A DNA stretch of 64,000 bases from Theodoxus fluviatilis (Eukaryota; Mollusca; Gastropoda; Cycloneritida; Neritidae): the NCBI GenBank assembly GCA_034096865.1, contig JAWQFJ010005944.1:21001-85000 (forward strand). Direction: 5' to 3'. Within the stretch, counting starts at the first letter, position 1. Each line of letters starts with the position of its first letter. The notes under the pieces are model-generated. The model had not been told where the DNA came from. It saw nothing but the letters and a program-made list of their open reading frames with translations, and made no database searches. Of the stretch, positions 35,200-60,523 are shown one piece after another. Made by a program: the position numbers and the translations under genes.

Positions 35200-38100
35200 A
35201 GAATTGACCCATTGCGTCTCCCTACGCGATTTGTAAAGTGACTTGATTAGCGTTTACTCTCTGTTCTAGTGATTTTTGTGCTAAATGGCCTTACAGAGCC
35301 TAAAAAGGCTGATAGGCCGTAAAACACTATCCATCCATCCCCCCCCCAAACTCCCCCATCCCACCCTCCTTGTTGTCTTTCCCATAATGACCTAGGCGGC
35401 AGCCAACCACCAATTGCTGCTACTCATGTTTCCCTCCTCGATTTCATTTTAAATTTAGCAGTCAAGTGAGGACTTTGGAGCAGCTAGCCCACACCTTTGC
35501 TATGCGCCATGAGGTGGTGTGGTAATGGTGGGATGGGTGGAATGTGGCACAGTGGGGAAATTACACATTGAACAGTGCTCATGTGAAGGAGGGGATCAAC
35601 TGCAGTGTGGAATGAGGGCAAAGAGAGAAGTTTGCCCTTGCCCAAATGGGTTGAGAGGAGTTTGCCACAGCAGTACAACATTTAGCAGAGAATGCATGCT
35701 TTTTGAGCTGCTGCTGCCATTTTTGCTGCTATTCTATGCATGCTTATTCGTAACCCTCATTCCATGTGCATAGTTGACAATGAATTTTCATTCTTCCCCC
35801 TTGCATGTCTCAGTCAATGATCAGCTAGAAAGGAAGTTTTCCTACATTCCTCTACCACTGCAATGCTAGCAGAAGAGCATGAAAGGTACCTCCTACATGT
35901 GCGTGTATAATGACTGTTGAGGTTTAGAAAGAAAAAAAAGTTCACACAAGCTCCTATATTGTGTGCCTTTCATGTATTTCCACAGCTAAAGAATGTAATA
36001 CTTCTTGTCTGATAAGTGCAGTAGTAAAATACAAGGAGACGAGAAAACAATCAAAATAATGGCATTTTTCAAATCACTTTCTGAAATCATTGGTGTTACA
36101 AAGTGAGAGGGGTGTAACACTGTATATTCTCTATTAAAGAATGATATTAAAAAAGAAGCCATATATCCAAAAATCCTAAGTGCACTTGACATCAGTCACT
36201 AGTATGGTCAAAACTAATTTTATCATTCACTACTAATCATTACATTATCCACCTCCTTCACAGCACTGACATCTGTGAGGAGATTAGCAAGTTATGTGGG
36301 AAAGATTCATAAATGACCTTCAAAAAATGAAAGTTACTCCTTGAGTTTAACTTATGTTTTTAAATTCATTTTCCAATTTGTGTGTGTGTGTTTGTTTGGG
36401 TTGTTTGTTGTTGGGTTTGTTTTTTGGGGGATTTTTTTTTTTTTTTGGGGGGGGGTGGGGGTGTTTGGGGGGATTCCCCCTCAAGCATAAGCATTGCTCC
36501 AAAACTTGAAACTAAAAATATGTCAAGTATCATCAGAAAAGCTCATATGGTTTGTAAATGACCTTTAGGCAAGAGAATTCCTTCACTAGTTTAAACCAGG
36601 TTTGAGTTGAAGGCTAAAAATGCAAAAAAATACCATGCAGTGCATCCAGTTACAATACTTGGGGAAGATTCTTTACAAGGAAGTGAACAACTCTGGCAAA
36701 TGATGTTAGGCTGGGAGGCGAAAAGGGGTGGGTGGGGGTGGGGGTGGGGGGAGGAGGAGGACTGGGGGTTGGGAATACACATCCTGGTTCTAGAATGACG
36801 AACACACACTTTGAAATGCATCACAATTCTTTGCAATGTAAATCTATATTGTGCATATGCTAGTTCCACAGACTAACTCAGCATTCCTTCTTCACGTAAC
36901 AAGCTAGTTTTTCAGGAAGAGTATGTAAACCTTTTGACGTGATAACATCCTCATTTAGTTGGAGCTACATGATGATGTTTGAGGTTACATATGATAGCAT
37001 TAACATCATCAGTAAACATCGCTGTAGCTGTTTAATGGAATTATCAATGGCATATGAATTGCTCATGCCTTAATTTTTTTGTGTAGTTGACTGGGGCATC
37101 AGCTAATTTGATAATGATACACACAGACAATGCAAAACAGGATGCAAGTCAAATGCAGCAGGAAAAAACAGTTAGAATTAGGTCACTTGATCAACTTCAC
37201 CCACACTTGGAAGGAAATTTTGAAGCAACATATATTTCCTCCATCCTGTTCATGTACTCTCTCTGTCTCTGTCTCTCTCTTTGGGTTCCAGGTAAGAATT
37301 TCCCTAAGCAATTCGTAAGAATAACAAGGGACACCAAGACTTAGTGTGTAAGTATAATCTGTTCACTGAGACTAATTGATTTGTGTTTACTCTAAACTGT
37401 CGACAATAAAATTTTGGTCTGGGTTAGATCATGTCAAGTTTTTCATGATTAAAGGGGTGGGGGTGGGGGTGGTGGAAGCTGAAGTAATTAGCCACAAGCA
37501 AATCGATAAAGCACCATTTGCTAGATCAGCTGTACTGACAAACATGCCTAGCATGCCATTTTGTATTGGAAAGCCATTGGAGAATGAACAGTAAAGTTCA
37601 CATGAAGAAGTGCACGGCCCAACTCATTCTGTAAACCCGAGTCAGTAGTATTGACATCTAGTTTACTAGAATGGGCCCAACTCTACGTGGACCGCCACTG
37701 GATTGGCCTCTGACCTTAATGGGGACAGGGACAAGTGCTCATGGACGTTACACCTCCTTCGTGCATGATCCTTCAATACAACGCAAATGTAGACGACAGC
37801 GGAAGTCCGTTAACAGCGAATGTGGAATCACACACATAGATAGGGAATTAACCCTACTGGACAAAGGTGGTGAAATATTAGCATAACTGCCATCCAGATT
37901 GAGGGAATAGGGGTATGGGTGGGGCGGGGATGCGAGAAGGTCGTAGACAGGTGGGGAGGGAGAGATGGAGAGAGAGAGAGCAGTGGTTATGCACATTTTC
38001 GGTTCAAACTTTTAATCAGGTTTCGACATCGACAGGAAAATTAACAAATTAACACCACGTTAAAATTAGTTAACCCTCAGCTAGGCAGACCAATGCAGTA

Positions 38101-38590
38101 CAGACTTGCCATTTGGCATGACATCACCTTCCACTTCCAGCATTTGCTAGTAATGACTAATCATCTAATTAATGCACCGTTTTCAAGTTGTCATTTTTGT
38201 GCACAACAAAATTTAAAAACATCACTGGCGTCCAGTGCGCCTTAGTTTGGACGCGTCACCATAACCAGCGTGTAGCTATTAAAATTAGGCTAACCTCTCC
38301 CAGTGTGACTGGCCCAGCGTTTCTCAGTCAGTGTAGTCATATCTAAATTAATTCGATCACCGCGCTGCTGTGGCTCACCCACACTCCGGAGTTACAGTTC
38401 TTGAACAGAGGACATTTAACTGATTCAAGGTCCTCTGTTCTCAAGTAAAGATACGTTAAACCTTTTAGAAAGTGGCAGTCTACATTAATTAGCACGAGAT
38501 AGATGGAGAGCTTTTAAGTTTGTTCGGATAACACGAGCGGGAAAAGCACAAGCAGACGACCGATACACACTGTTAAAGAACGATAACTCT
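35200..38590. other. Intergenic stretch between the TPR gene and RAB1A
   Basis: No exon could be supported. Notable are a mixed poly-G/poly-T run at 36380-36480 and a GGGTGG run near 36720-36765. The short frames have no recognisable features. Confidence 0.5.
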
Positions 38591-38599
38591 GCTCGACGC

Positions 38600-38806
38600 A
38601 CATTCGTCTCGTGATGCCACGTTGAGACATGACGTCATACACAGCAATCGCACGGGGCCCCCTCTACAGCTGAATTGACGAATCGGAAGGAGGAAGCCAT
38701 CTTTGTTATTGCTGGCGTACATGTCTGCTTGCCAGTCCAGTCCATTAGACATATAAACCGCTTTCTCAGATAGAACTGATCAAACCAAGTATTCGTCCCG
38801 TGGACT
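38600..38806 (+). promoter_or_regulatory. RAB1A promoter / 5' UTR region
   Basis: A perfect CRE (TGACGTCA) lies at 38630-38637. GCCATCTT, the YY1 core on the reverse strand, lies at 38696-38703, and AAGATGGC lies at 38846-38853, just inside intron 1. CRE and YY1 sites close to the start are typical of housekeeping promoters without TATA boxes. The transcription start itself cannot be placed. Confidence 0.6.
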
Positions 38807-50748
<11,942 letters not shown>

Positions 50749-52446
50749 GGCTGTGTGATCTATCTTGGACTTGGTACTATCATGGAAGCATCCAATGGGA
50801 TAAGTTACATTTGGAGTACAAATGGGTCTTTCTGTATGACTGACAGTGGTTTTTTTTGTTTTTTTTCATTTGACAGCGCTGTAACTTTAGACTAGGTTTC
50901 CAAGCTTAATGAGAACATTTAAAAAGTTTTGCAAAAAAGAAAAAAAATCGTGCAAGGATGTAAAGGTGGGGATGTGGTTGTCACATTGGGAATGGCGTAT
51001 CCAGTGGATCAAGAGTATCATTTGGCATGCGTCTGATGAGAATGAGAGAATTCCTGGTGTCAGACATTTCTTCGCAGTTTTGCAATGTCCATCACCCTTG
51101 GTGGAGAGCCACATGGTTGAGATAAATTGTGACTAGATCCTTCTCTGTTGCCATGTCTGGAAGGTTTCCTGGGCTTGGACTCCATCATCCACTTTCTCTT
51201 ATACCTGTTTTGTTGAACGATTCTTGGTGTCATAGAATTTTTCTGGTGAAAATTGTGTAGACTGCCCCCCTCGTCAACAGCCGCTTTGTCCCAGTGGTGC
51301 TGTGGTGAGTGTGGGGGGGACTGTCCATTCTGGCAGTCCAAGACCTTGTTTCCTCAGCACTTATGCTGTGTCAAGCCATGGAAGGCGGATGACTGGTGAT
51401 GCTGAGCTTGAGGGTGGAGTCAGGCCCTGAGACGGCTCTAGTGCAGTGCGGTGCAGCAATGGCTGCATCCAGACCAGACGATCCTGACAAACCTGGTCTA
51501 CCTGTTTTCACTTTGAATGTACCGATTCTTGTAATATATTATGTGCATATGTTAAAGTTATGGTGGTTTTGACCAAGCAACATAGATTTTTGTTGGTTTT
51601 CTTGTCAATGGAAAAGTTTAGGATTCAAAAGCCCTTTAAACTACAAAAACTCTTTTCACATCCATTAGTAAGCACCTTGCTAACTGACAATTCAGTGTTT
51701 TCTTAGCAAAAAATGAAGCATTCCGTTATTACCATAAAATGATGCCTTCTCGTGTGGCCCTCACATTGATGCTATTTATTCCAGTGTTGTCATCATTTGA
51801 GTGTACGTCTCAGAGCTCATTGGTAGGTTTTAGTCCTTGTGCACCTCTGTCTTCTTGGACTGGAATATTTGGTACTCATTGTGGTTTGCCTTCCAAGGTG
51901 TATGTGCATGGCAAGGGAAGAGTTGGATATTTTAGTTCCACTCACAGGACCCTTTTGTTTGTCATCAATCTGCCCCCTAGTGTTTCTGTTATAACCATGT
52001 GTCTGTCTTGGATTCTCCTTATTTTTCAACATCTGCTGAAATTTGCTGCCCACACGTACCAGTTGTTCTCCTTTGATCTTCTTGTCAGGTGGGCCTCTGA
52101 GCTTGTATATGAGCATCACTGTAATACATTTATCAATAAACACTTGTACATACAGCAATGTGTTCCTCACATTCTCATACAGCTCCCAATCTGGTTGACC
52201 ATTGAATGAATGTGCCGTTGAGAGTCTATTTAAATGGCTTGATGTACAAGGTAGAGGATGAGAGGAAAAGGCCGGCATTTATTGGAATGAGTTGGTAACA
52301 GCACAGTCCGTACAACACCATGGTAAAACCAAGCAGCAAGATGCCTGTTTGCACTGGATCAATGAATCGATTGAATTCCTAGTAGCATTGTTAGTACAAA
52401 ATGAACTATTTTGTCCCCTGAAAATGGTATGTGCATACTCAATAAA
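50749..52446 (+). other. RAB1A: RAB1A 3' UTR
   Basis: After the TAA at 50746-50748, AATAAA signals occur at 52135-52140 and 52441-52446, giving a UTR of about 1.4 or 1.7 kb. Frames in it are short and featureless. Cleavage sites are not defined by sequence alone. Confidence 0.6.
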
Positions 52447-54350
52447 TAGATGTCAATGAATGCTTCTATTGTATCTTTTTTAATACTGACAAATATTATT
52501 TTATCTCATCTTTGGCATCTCTGCTGTTTAGAGAGCCGTCTCCAGTTAAACAGTTGCTACAAAGATGCACAGCCTTAGAGACACTGATTGCAAAAAAGAA
52601 GCTACATTAGAAGAAGAATCCATTTCAATTGTTTCTTCTCATTGCATGCATGCACTATTGAGGTGGAATCATGATTTGTTGAACTGAGGGATTCAACACT
52701 GCTAAAATATATCTTGCAGATGCATGAAAGATGTGACATTATGCTACTTGGAGTACTGTCTTATTGCAACATGCACAGCTGAAAGTGCATGAATGTGAAG
52801 GTGTGAGCAAATCATGACCTGGTTTTTCCCCTCAGCGTGCATTACAATGCTGAAACTGAATTATGTTGAACCAAGGGCTTCAACAGATTTGAGGAGGTGG
52901 AATGTCTGGGTAGAGCTGAGACCACACCAAGCAACACGCCTACCCAAAGCTGTCAAGTTTCACTCCAGCAACACCAGGCTGCCAAAGTCGGGCACATGGG
53001 AATGGTCATGGAAGCCACTAACATTGCATGGCAGATACCCGACAGAAGTTCCTGGCAATTGCCTGCCTAGTGGGGCATCTCACCTGGCACCACTGCCAGG
53101 CCATGCAGCTGTGCACACTCCTGTATGGATGCAAGGCAGGACAATGACAGCAGAGAGTAGCAACTGCTGGGCTTGTGGGCTGTCTCACCTGGCTTCACTA
53201 CCTGCTGCCTGAACTGCTAAGTATTGAGTGATATCAGTCATACTATGGTACCAATAGCTTGCAGAGAGAAAATGTTGCCAAAATACCTCTCAGGCCTGAA
53301 GTGAAGAACCCAGAACAGTAAAGCCTGGTTCTTAACTAATTTTTAATACAAAGATGTACTTTGGGTGGGTGTGTATTTAATTTTCTTACACATGCACTGA
53401 ACACATAGGAAACCAACCAAAAGCAATACAATACCAAGTACTTTATTAATCTAACAAGGAAATTGGCTGATCGTAGACGAGAACACAAAAACAGCACACT
53501 GTTTACAAAACAAAGAGTAATTACAGGCAATAACAATATCAGAATATTTGTGTCACTGGGGAGAGTCGGAGCTGCCATTGTAAGAGAATTGTGATACTGC
53601 ACTGATGTCATCTTGGCAAATAAAAATTGTCTGCTCCATCAGCACAGCCTGGTGTTGAACTCAAGGTATATGCACCAGGGGTAATTATGTAAGGACTTGA
53701 CTGCTGAACTCAGAAGAGGGGATGCTGGGAGTGGAGTTTCTGGGAGTTAGTGACGACTGCAGATTTGTAAGGACAGCAACTGAGATAGAACAGACCACTC
53801 CTTTCATGCCTGATAGTGGAAAGAAAATTGCATTTCTCACAGTGCATCCCATTTGCCTTGGGGATGCTACTGCTGTTGATTGTTACAGTAATTACCCATT
53901 TTACTGGAGTGTTGCATTTTCTTAAGGCTCGACAAAGAAACTATGATTATAAATCTTGCACAACTTCTTTTTTAATTACCTTTTTCCATGCACTCCTAAA
54001 TGCAGAGAAGATTAGCTAGGAAATCTTATTTCAAAAGGGCTGAAGTTTACACTGTGACCTCTGTACTCGACTAACTGGGAGTGAAATATCGGACTGCATC
54101 ACAAGTGCTGAATGGATCACAGCAACAGTGATTGGGGGAATGGGTCTGGCGTGGTGAATCATGCAGCAAAGCACTTTCTATATATGAATAGCTGCATACA
54201 GAAACTAGTGCAGAGTTAAACATCTGCCCCCCTCGTCTTTGAACTTTTCATTGTTTATTTCAGCGGCCTGTCCCACCAGGAATGAGGTGTTACGCGTGAA
54301 GCAGGGTTAAGGACGATGCAGGGACAAAATCAGATGACTGTGCCTTGTTT
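52447..54350. other. Intergenic, no supported gene
   Basis: The longest frames (such as 53611-53336 minus, a hydrophobic 91-codon frame, and 52814-53212 plus) have no domain, no convincing splice context and no homology I recognise. Confidence 0.45.
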
Positions 54351-54354
54351 GAGA

Positions 54355-54660
54355 GAGGAGGATGGATGGATGGATGGATGGATGGAAGGACAGACGGACG
54401 GACGGATGGATGGGAGGATGGAAGGTTGGATGGATGGATGGATGGTTGGATGTATGAATGGAAGGATGGATGGATGGATGGATGGATGGATGGATGGTTG
54501 GATGGGTGGGTCAATGGATTGATGGGAGGATGGATGGATGAACGGATGGTTGGATGGGTGGGTGGATGGATGGATGGGAGGATGGATGGATGGATGGATG
54601 GATGGATGGATGGATGGATGGATGGATGGCCGGCCGGCCGACCGGCCGGCTGGCTGGCTG
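54355..54660. repeat. (GGAT)n array ending in CCGG repeats
   Basis: About 300 bp of GGAT units with GACG and GGTT variants, ending GGCCGGCCGGCC. The Trp/Asp/Gly frames are artefacts. Confidence 0.97.
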
Positions 54661-54783
54661 GAATAAATTAAGGTTATTGGTCACGAAAAATCATCAAAGT
54701 TGGTCAGAATAAGAGCAAGTCATGATTTAATCAGCTATTCAATCGCCTCCTCTGAATCGCGTGGGGAGACGTGGTGGGTCAGT

Positions 54784-54799
54784 TCTTCACACACACACA

Positions 54800-54863
<64 letters not shown>

Positions 54864-54893
54864 CACACACCCACACACACACACACCCAAGGG
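54784..54893. repeat. (CACG)n/(CA)n microsatellite
   Basis: About 16 GCAC units, then CA repeats. Confidence 0.97.
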
Positions 54894-55184
54894 GGATTTG
54901 AGAGAGGAAGTATATTGGAAAAGCAACGCTGCTAAGAGAAACAAATTTACAGGTATACAATGGGCACGGTGATGAAGACACGGGCAATAATGTGATGAAT
55001 GACTGGGCTACGTATTCATGAATTCATGGCTCCTCTGATAATTATTAATGATACACAGATGGGTTATCTTCACAAGTGTCGACCATGGACGGTATTGCAG
55101 CGATGTACATATCGAACAGTAACACAACATTATTGACTTGTAGATGATACAAGTGCTTTTTGCACTCACCGGCAGTTCAGTTCA

Positions 55185-58100
55185 GTTCAGTCTCTTAACC
55201 CTGAGATGGGTTGTTGAGGCACCACTGATGACTTTCGGACAATCTTCCTCCATCGATCTCTATCCTCTGTGGCTCGTGAGTCAGCAAAGGTCAAGCCTGT
55301 CTACTCTTTGATGTTGTCTTCCCACCTCTTTCTCTGCCTGACTCTCTTTCTCCTACCTGGTACGGTACCTTGCAGGATGGTCTTGGCCAGCCCACTGCCT
55401 CTTGACACGTGACCGTACCACTTCAGCTTTCTGCTTTTCACGATTGAGAGCAGGTCTTCGTACTGTCCAATTGCTCTCCTGATCCTGTTGCTGACTTCCT
55501 CATTCGTGACATGGTCTTTATATGAGATGTTCAGAATATTGCGGTAGCATCTCATTTCCAGGGCTTGAATCCGTCTCTGTAGTTCAGATGTGAGTGTCCA
55601 GGACTCGCATGCATACAAGAATACGGAGATGGCCAGCGTGCGCATGAGCCTGATCTTCGACGCGAGAGTGATATTTCTGTCACGCCATATTGGCTTCAAC
55701 TTTGCCAATGCTGCTGTTGTTTGTGCTATCCTGGACAGTCTCTCTGGTTTGGACCCTTCATCAGTCACGATAGATCCAGGTATTTGAAGTTGTTCACAGC
55801 TTCCAGTTTTTGGCCCTTCACTTTGATTTCCATTTTGAAGCCCCGAGGATTGTTCGTCCTCACCTTGGTCTTCTCGACGCTGATCTCCATGCCGTATGCC
55901 TGTGAGGTCTTGTCCAGATGCTCGACAAGACTAGTCAGCTCCTCTTCACTTCCTGCTAATCCATCAATGTCATCAGCAAAACGTAATTTGGTAATCTTTC
56001 GGCCACAGATGCTGATTCATCCTTCGTGGTCTGCTAGGGCACCAGTCATTATCCTTTCGAGGAAGAGGTTGAAGAGTGTCCTGAACCATTCGCCTGTGGT
56101 ACCATTGAACAGGACTGCGCTGGTTGCTCTGTCATAGAGATGTTCGACGACTTTGATGATCTTGGAGCTGATGTTGTAGTTCTCATTGTGGCCCACAGCG
56201 CAGCATGCCAGACTCTGTCAAATGCTTTCTTAAAGTCTATAAAGACATGGTACAGATCTTGTTGGTGTTGTAGATGTTTCTCACACAGGACTCTCAGATT
56301 GAAGATCTGTTCGGTGGTGCTCCTACCTGGTCTGAAACCTGCCTGCTCGTCAGCAATGATTTTCTCTGCCTGAGGTTTTAATCTGTTCAGCAGTACTTTC
56401 AGCATGACCTTGCTGGGATGGCTGATGAGGCTGATTGTGCGGTAGTTCTGGCACATTTGCAGGTTTCCTTTCTTGGGCAATGTAATCACTAGGGAATGTG
56501 TCCACGGGGTTGGCCAAACTCCCGTCTGCCAGATCTTATTGCAGATCTTTGTGAGTGCATCGATCATTGCGTCGCCTCCTGCCTGGATGAGTTCCCCTGG
56601 AATGTTGTCAACCCCAGCTGACTTCCCTTTCTTGAGGGACTTAACCGCTGTCTCCACCTCTTCTCGAAGAATTGAGTAGTTGTCTTCCTCGGTAGTCTGA
56701 GGACAGTTCAGTACTTTAGGATCTCCTCTGGTGTCATAGTTGTACAGCTCAGAGCAGTACTCAGTCCAGCGTTTCATGATTTTGCGTTCTTCTGTGAGAC
56801 AAATCTCGCTCTTGTCTTGTATGGTGTTGACCCGCCCTTGTTTGGTCGCTGTAAGGTCTTTGACTATCTGGTATGCTTTCTTGGTGTTATTCTTCTGGAG
56901 GTTCTCTTCAACTGCATCACATTGCTGTTTGATCCACTCCTCCTTGGCACTTTTTATGGCCTTCTTGACCCTGTTGTTGGCCTCTCTGTACTTACTTGCT
57001 CCATCTGCTGTACCCTTATTTTTCTTCAGTTCCCTTCTCTCATCGCACATGTTCAAAATTTCTGCAGTGACCCATGGTTTCTTTGTTGGGTGGTGTTTTC
57101 CTAATAACCGCCCGGCTGTCTCTATCACTGCCTCATTGAAGATGTTGGTCAGTGTGTCGAGGCCCTCTTCGTCACCCAGAACCAAAAGCAGTGCAAACTT
57201 CTCTCCAATCATCGCTTTGAAGCACTTATCAACCTCAGGGTCTTTCAGCCTTTCAAGGTCAAATCTGAGCCTGGTACCTTTCTGCTTACTGATTTGTTTA
57301 AGGCTCAGACGGAAGTTCATCATCAGCAAGTCGTGGTCGCTTCCAATGTCTGCTCCTGGAAAGCTTCGTGTCTTTGCGATGTTAATGCTTAACTTGAAGC
57401 GCTTCTTTACTAAGACGTAATCAATTTGACTGTGGTGCTGTCCATTTGGGTGGTGCCAAGTCCACCGTCGGGACGTCTTGTGCGGGCCAAGAGTGTTTGC
57501 CAGTATAAGGTCGTTGTAGCTGGCGAACTCCAGGAGTCTCAGGCCTCTGTCGTTGGTATCTGTGTTGCTGTACTGTCCACAAACGTCATGCCAATCGTTC
57601 TTTGCGTCGCTTCCCACTTTGGCATTCCAGTCTCCCTGCACGACCAGGATGTCTTTTTTTGGTACTTGATCCAGCACCTCTTGCAGCTCGTTGTAAAATG
57701 CCTCTATTTCCTCATCTGAGTAGTCTGTGGTTGGAGCGTATACCTGCACGATGGTGATGTTGAATGGCTTTGCTCTAAGTCGAATGGTGATGATTCGACT
57801 CGAGACTGGTTGGCAGCCCATAACACAAGATGTTATTCCTCTGTGGACAAGAAACCCTACTCCATGTTCATGTTTGTCGTTTCTACCGCTGTAAAACAGC
57901 TTGTGTCCTTCATTGGTTGACGTTTCCCCAAAGTTTGTCCATCTCACCTCAGAAAGTCCGAGAATGTTCCATCTGTATCTTGCCATCTCATGCGTAAGCT
58001 CTTCGATTTTCCCTTATGCATGCAACGTTCTGATGTTCCATGTACCTGTTGTAAAATTTTCTCTTCCTCTGATCTTGACTCTCTTGGCATCAGTAACACA

Positions 58101-58550
58101 TTTCTCACCTCCGTCCTGATGTGCAACGGTGGGCGCGGTCTTTGGTGACCCGGGCGACGACCGAGCCGGTGTGGAGTGAGTGGTTGTCTGTGTCATCATG
58201 TGGTGTGTCTGGGGCTGATACAGCTTGGCGGAGCCCATCCCTCTCCAAGCCAGACCACAGCCGAGGTCCTCCTACCTGGAGGGTCGCCCTGGTCGTGAAC
58301 ACGTGGGCGTTGGATCCATTGTGGGACCTGTCCGCCCTGGCCGGTGACCTGCATCGTGGAGGTCTTTCGCCCAGTGGTGCCGTGTTAGCACCATGCATTT
58401 TCTTTCAGGGTTTGCTTCCTTAGCCTTTACCTTTCCCAAGGCTACCCGCAAGGCAGCGGGAGGCTCGTGGAGGGCGGGGTAGTCTATCTCCCCGAACAGA
58501 TGTGAAGCATCTTCCCACTGCCCACGCATTTTCTTTCAGGGTACCGGCAC
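55185..58550 (-). mobile_element. RTE-like LINE, nearly full length but disabled
   Basis: On the minus strand the order is: a 5' region from ~58550, an endonuclease/reverse-transcriptase ORF, and a 3' end with an (ACTGA)n tail at ~55185-55200. The endonuclease starts near 58060 (TGTWNIRTLHA) and is cut by a stop at ~58020 where the family normally has a sense codon. It resumes at 57986 with GLSEVRW, GDWNAKVG and GSDHDLL. Reverse-transcriptase motifs ADEQAGFRPGRST and FIDFKKAFDRVW follow. A frameshift near 56190 throws the rest out of frame; FADD (~55980) and the C-terminal region (55768-55301, YACESWTL) persist. Related host-like names such as 'craniofacial development protein 2' come from this family. 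Confidence 0.92.
56049..57986 (-). pseudogene. LINE endonuclease / reverse transcriptase, 645-codon open segment
   Basis: This is the largest open frame in the window. It carries the endonuclease without its first strand (lost to the upstream stop) and the reverse-transcriptase fingers and part of the palm. The last ~45 codons are out of frame after a shift near 56190. The catalytic FADD motif of the palm is therefore not in this frame, and the segment cannot give an active enzyme. Confidence 0.93.
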
Positions 58551-58685
58551 AAGCTCATAAACAAAATCTTCCTGAACATGCAATATCAAATTATCAAAAG
58601 TAGTCCAGGTGAGCAATCTCAGCAAGGGTAGGATTCCATTTCTGCTAAATAAAAAAACGAAAAAGACCCTGAAACTATTGTGCAG

Positions 58686-59098
58686 AGAAGACTAAGTAGT
58701 TGTTCTACGTAGTCACCATCATCCACAGGAGATTAGGCAACCAGGCCAACGACCAGACATCGTCTTGTAATCGCTGGAGGCAAAATCCACGATACTTCTG
58801 GAGCGAAAGGTCCCACTGGAGAACAAGATGGAAGAGTGGCATCTGCTGAAACTGGCGAGGTACGAGCCACTTACCAAGTACCTGCTGGCCTCTAGCGAAA
58901 TCAGGGCCACAGGCACAGTTCGCGCAGCAGACATAGGAGCCGTAGGAGATTCGTTGGTTACTCGGCTCACGATATCTGCAGGCAGATCAGTCCCCTCCAA
59001 GAAACAAGACACACAGTTCCTGAGGGCCATGGCAGAGGCAATGGAGGAGGCATCCTGCTGGACTTGGTTGAAGAGGAGCATTCTACTTCTAGTCCACT
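58686..59098 (+). pseudogene. Relic of a PD-(D/E)XK-like retroelement C-terminus
   Basis: A broken plus-strand frame reads RPDIVL, a stop, then ILLERKVPLENKMEEWHLLK...LARYEPL and ends AEAMEEASCWTWLKR. From memory, mollusc and other invertebrate retroelement proteins end RPD.V.W......IELTVPWE...EEAH..K..KY.. and ...AERAS.WLW. The order of blocks matches, the sequence is diverged, and one stop is present. Confidence 0.5.
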
Positions 59099-59514
59099 AG
59101 AGACTTCGCCTGCCGACGAAAGAGTCTCTAGCACAGTTCATATCACGTGATGGAACTGATACCTCTTGAATATTCAGGAGGTCACACGAGATGCTTGTGG
59201 GACAGCACTCTGCTCCCTCACACACGCTGTTATTAAAGTAGTTCTAAGACTATTTCGCAAAAAATCATAAATTACGTTTGTTGAGGCAACAAACAAGCGT
59301 TTACTCGGAAACACGTTTTGACATCTGAATGATTTCTGTAAAAAGTGGAGAGAGAAAAGTACCAGAATTAACTATTTTTGGCGCACTGCTGTAATGCGAA
59401 GGGTCAAGTCTATTACGCATTCATTACGAACTGCGCCAAAGTCAATACTGACTCGGGTTCACAGAATGGATGACGAGCACGGGGGTAAGACCCGCTGAGG
59501 GCACCCACGGGACA

Positions 59515-59690
59515 GTGCATGGACGTTATTCACGCAGCGGCCATTTTGAAATCGAAAACGAGACGGACTTTGCAAAAATATTGGCGTCTGCTATGGCCAG
59601 CACCAGTACCAGTACATGGAGTGGAAATCTCCTTCATGTACCTGCATTCTCGCATGGAAATGCGAAAATATGGGCAAGTGATGTTGGTGC
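59515..59690 (+). repeat. Repeat copy inverted relative to 61285-61460
   Basis: This block (GACGGACTTTGCAAAAATAT, ATGGCCAGCACCAGTACCAG, ATGGGCAAGTGATGTTG) occurs again in reverse complement at 61285-61460 with roughly 85-90% identity by eye. About 1.6 kb separates the two. Confidence 0.85.
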
Positions 59691-59699
59691 CCACATTTA

Positions 59700-59827
59700 A
59701 AAAGACAGTCAGAGGCTGTGGAGCCAGTCCAGCGCAGGGCTACCAAGTTGTTGAGTGAATGTCGGGAGATGCCTTACAGCGAGCGCGTAGAGTATTTGAA
59801 TCTGCACTCACTAAAAGGAAGAAGCCG
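59700..59827 (+). pseudogene. LINE reverse-transcriptase thumb relic, left piece
   Basis: One frame reads EAVEPVQRRATKLL then MPYSERVEYLNLHSL, the signature of the region behind the palm in CR1/Jockey-type LINEs (VQRRATK...Y..RL..L.L.SL). It stops where the MITE at ~59828-60523 begins. Sequence after the MITE (TKVFKNQLDKD near 60550) looks like the family's last helix. Confidence 0.6.
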
Positions 59828-60523
59828 TGCGTTCAAGACGACCTACCGGTAGCCGACCGGTAGCCGAGCAACCAATGTGCACTCTTGAACGACTCGTTAT
59901 GACCGAACGGTAGCCAAGATGGCTTCCGCGATGCCTTCTCATCGTCGCGGATTGCGCTTCTCAACCAAATGAGTAAACCAGCAGCTGCAGACTGCTCGTT
60001 CCTTGTGGAAGCTGATGAAATACGTTAAGCTATAGCTGTGCATGAATGCTCGGCATCGCTCGAATAGAAATTTATGTCAAAACGACAGTGCTAACTTGGT
60101 GTAAGCAAGAATAGTTCGATGCTCACTTCAAGGGAGGTTACACAACAAACTAAGGGCTAATGTAAGAAATAAGAGTTGCTTCCCTTGAAATTGTTTTGCC
60201 ATCTGTCGTGGAAATGTTTGCTCACATCTTGCCCGGTAATTATTTCAGAGCAGTTATTCTTTTAAAAAAGAAAAGTACAATATCAGCCTAACTTCTTGTA
60301 ACGTCTCGCATAGGCTGGGTAATAATCACAGGTCGAAATGCGTGCCACAGCGCATATTTGTGATGACGACTTTCTTCCTTTCCCCGAAGGCAGCCATTTT
60401 GGTTATACAGGCGCAACAGCGTTCCGGCGCGGTACGTACCGGTCGATACCGGTAGCCGTACCAAGTCGTTCAAGAGACGAACGATATCAACCGGTACGTA
60501 CCGGTAGGCCTCTTGAACAGGCC
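59828..60523. mobile_element. MITE with CCTACCGGTA inverted ends
   Basis: The left end reads GTTCAAGACGACCTACCGGT; the right end in reverse complement reads TGTTCAAGAGGCCTACCGGT. A second nested pair, CTCTTGAACGAC (~59879) and GTCGTTCAAGAG (~60465), lies inside. No coding capacity is evident. Confidence 0.6.

Noticed and set aside
53336..53611. Hydrophobic 91-residue membrane protein on the minus strand
   Set aside because: Isolated frame in AT-rich intergenic DNA with no splice context or family resemblance.
54316..54671. Trp/Asp/Gly-rich ORFs
   Set aside because: (GGAT)n microsatellite.
56049..57986. A 645-residue host gene ('craniofacial development protein 2'-like)
   Set aside because: The GDWN, GSDHD and KAFD motifs plus the 3' repeat tail show it is a LINE endonuclease/reverse transcriptase with a stop and a frameshift.
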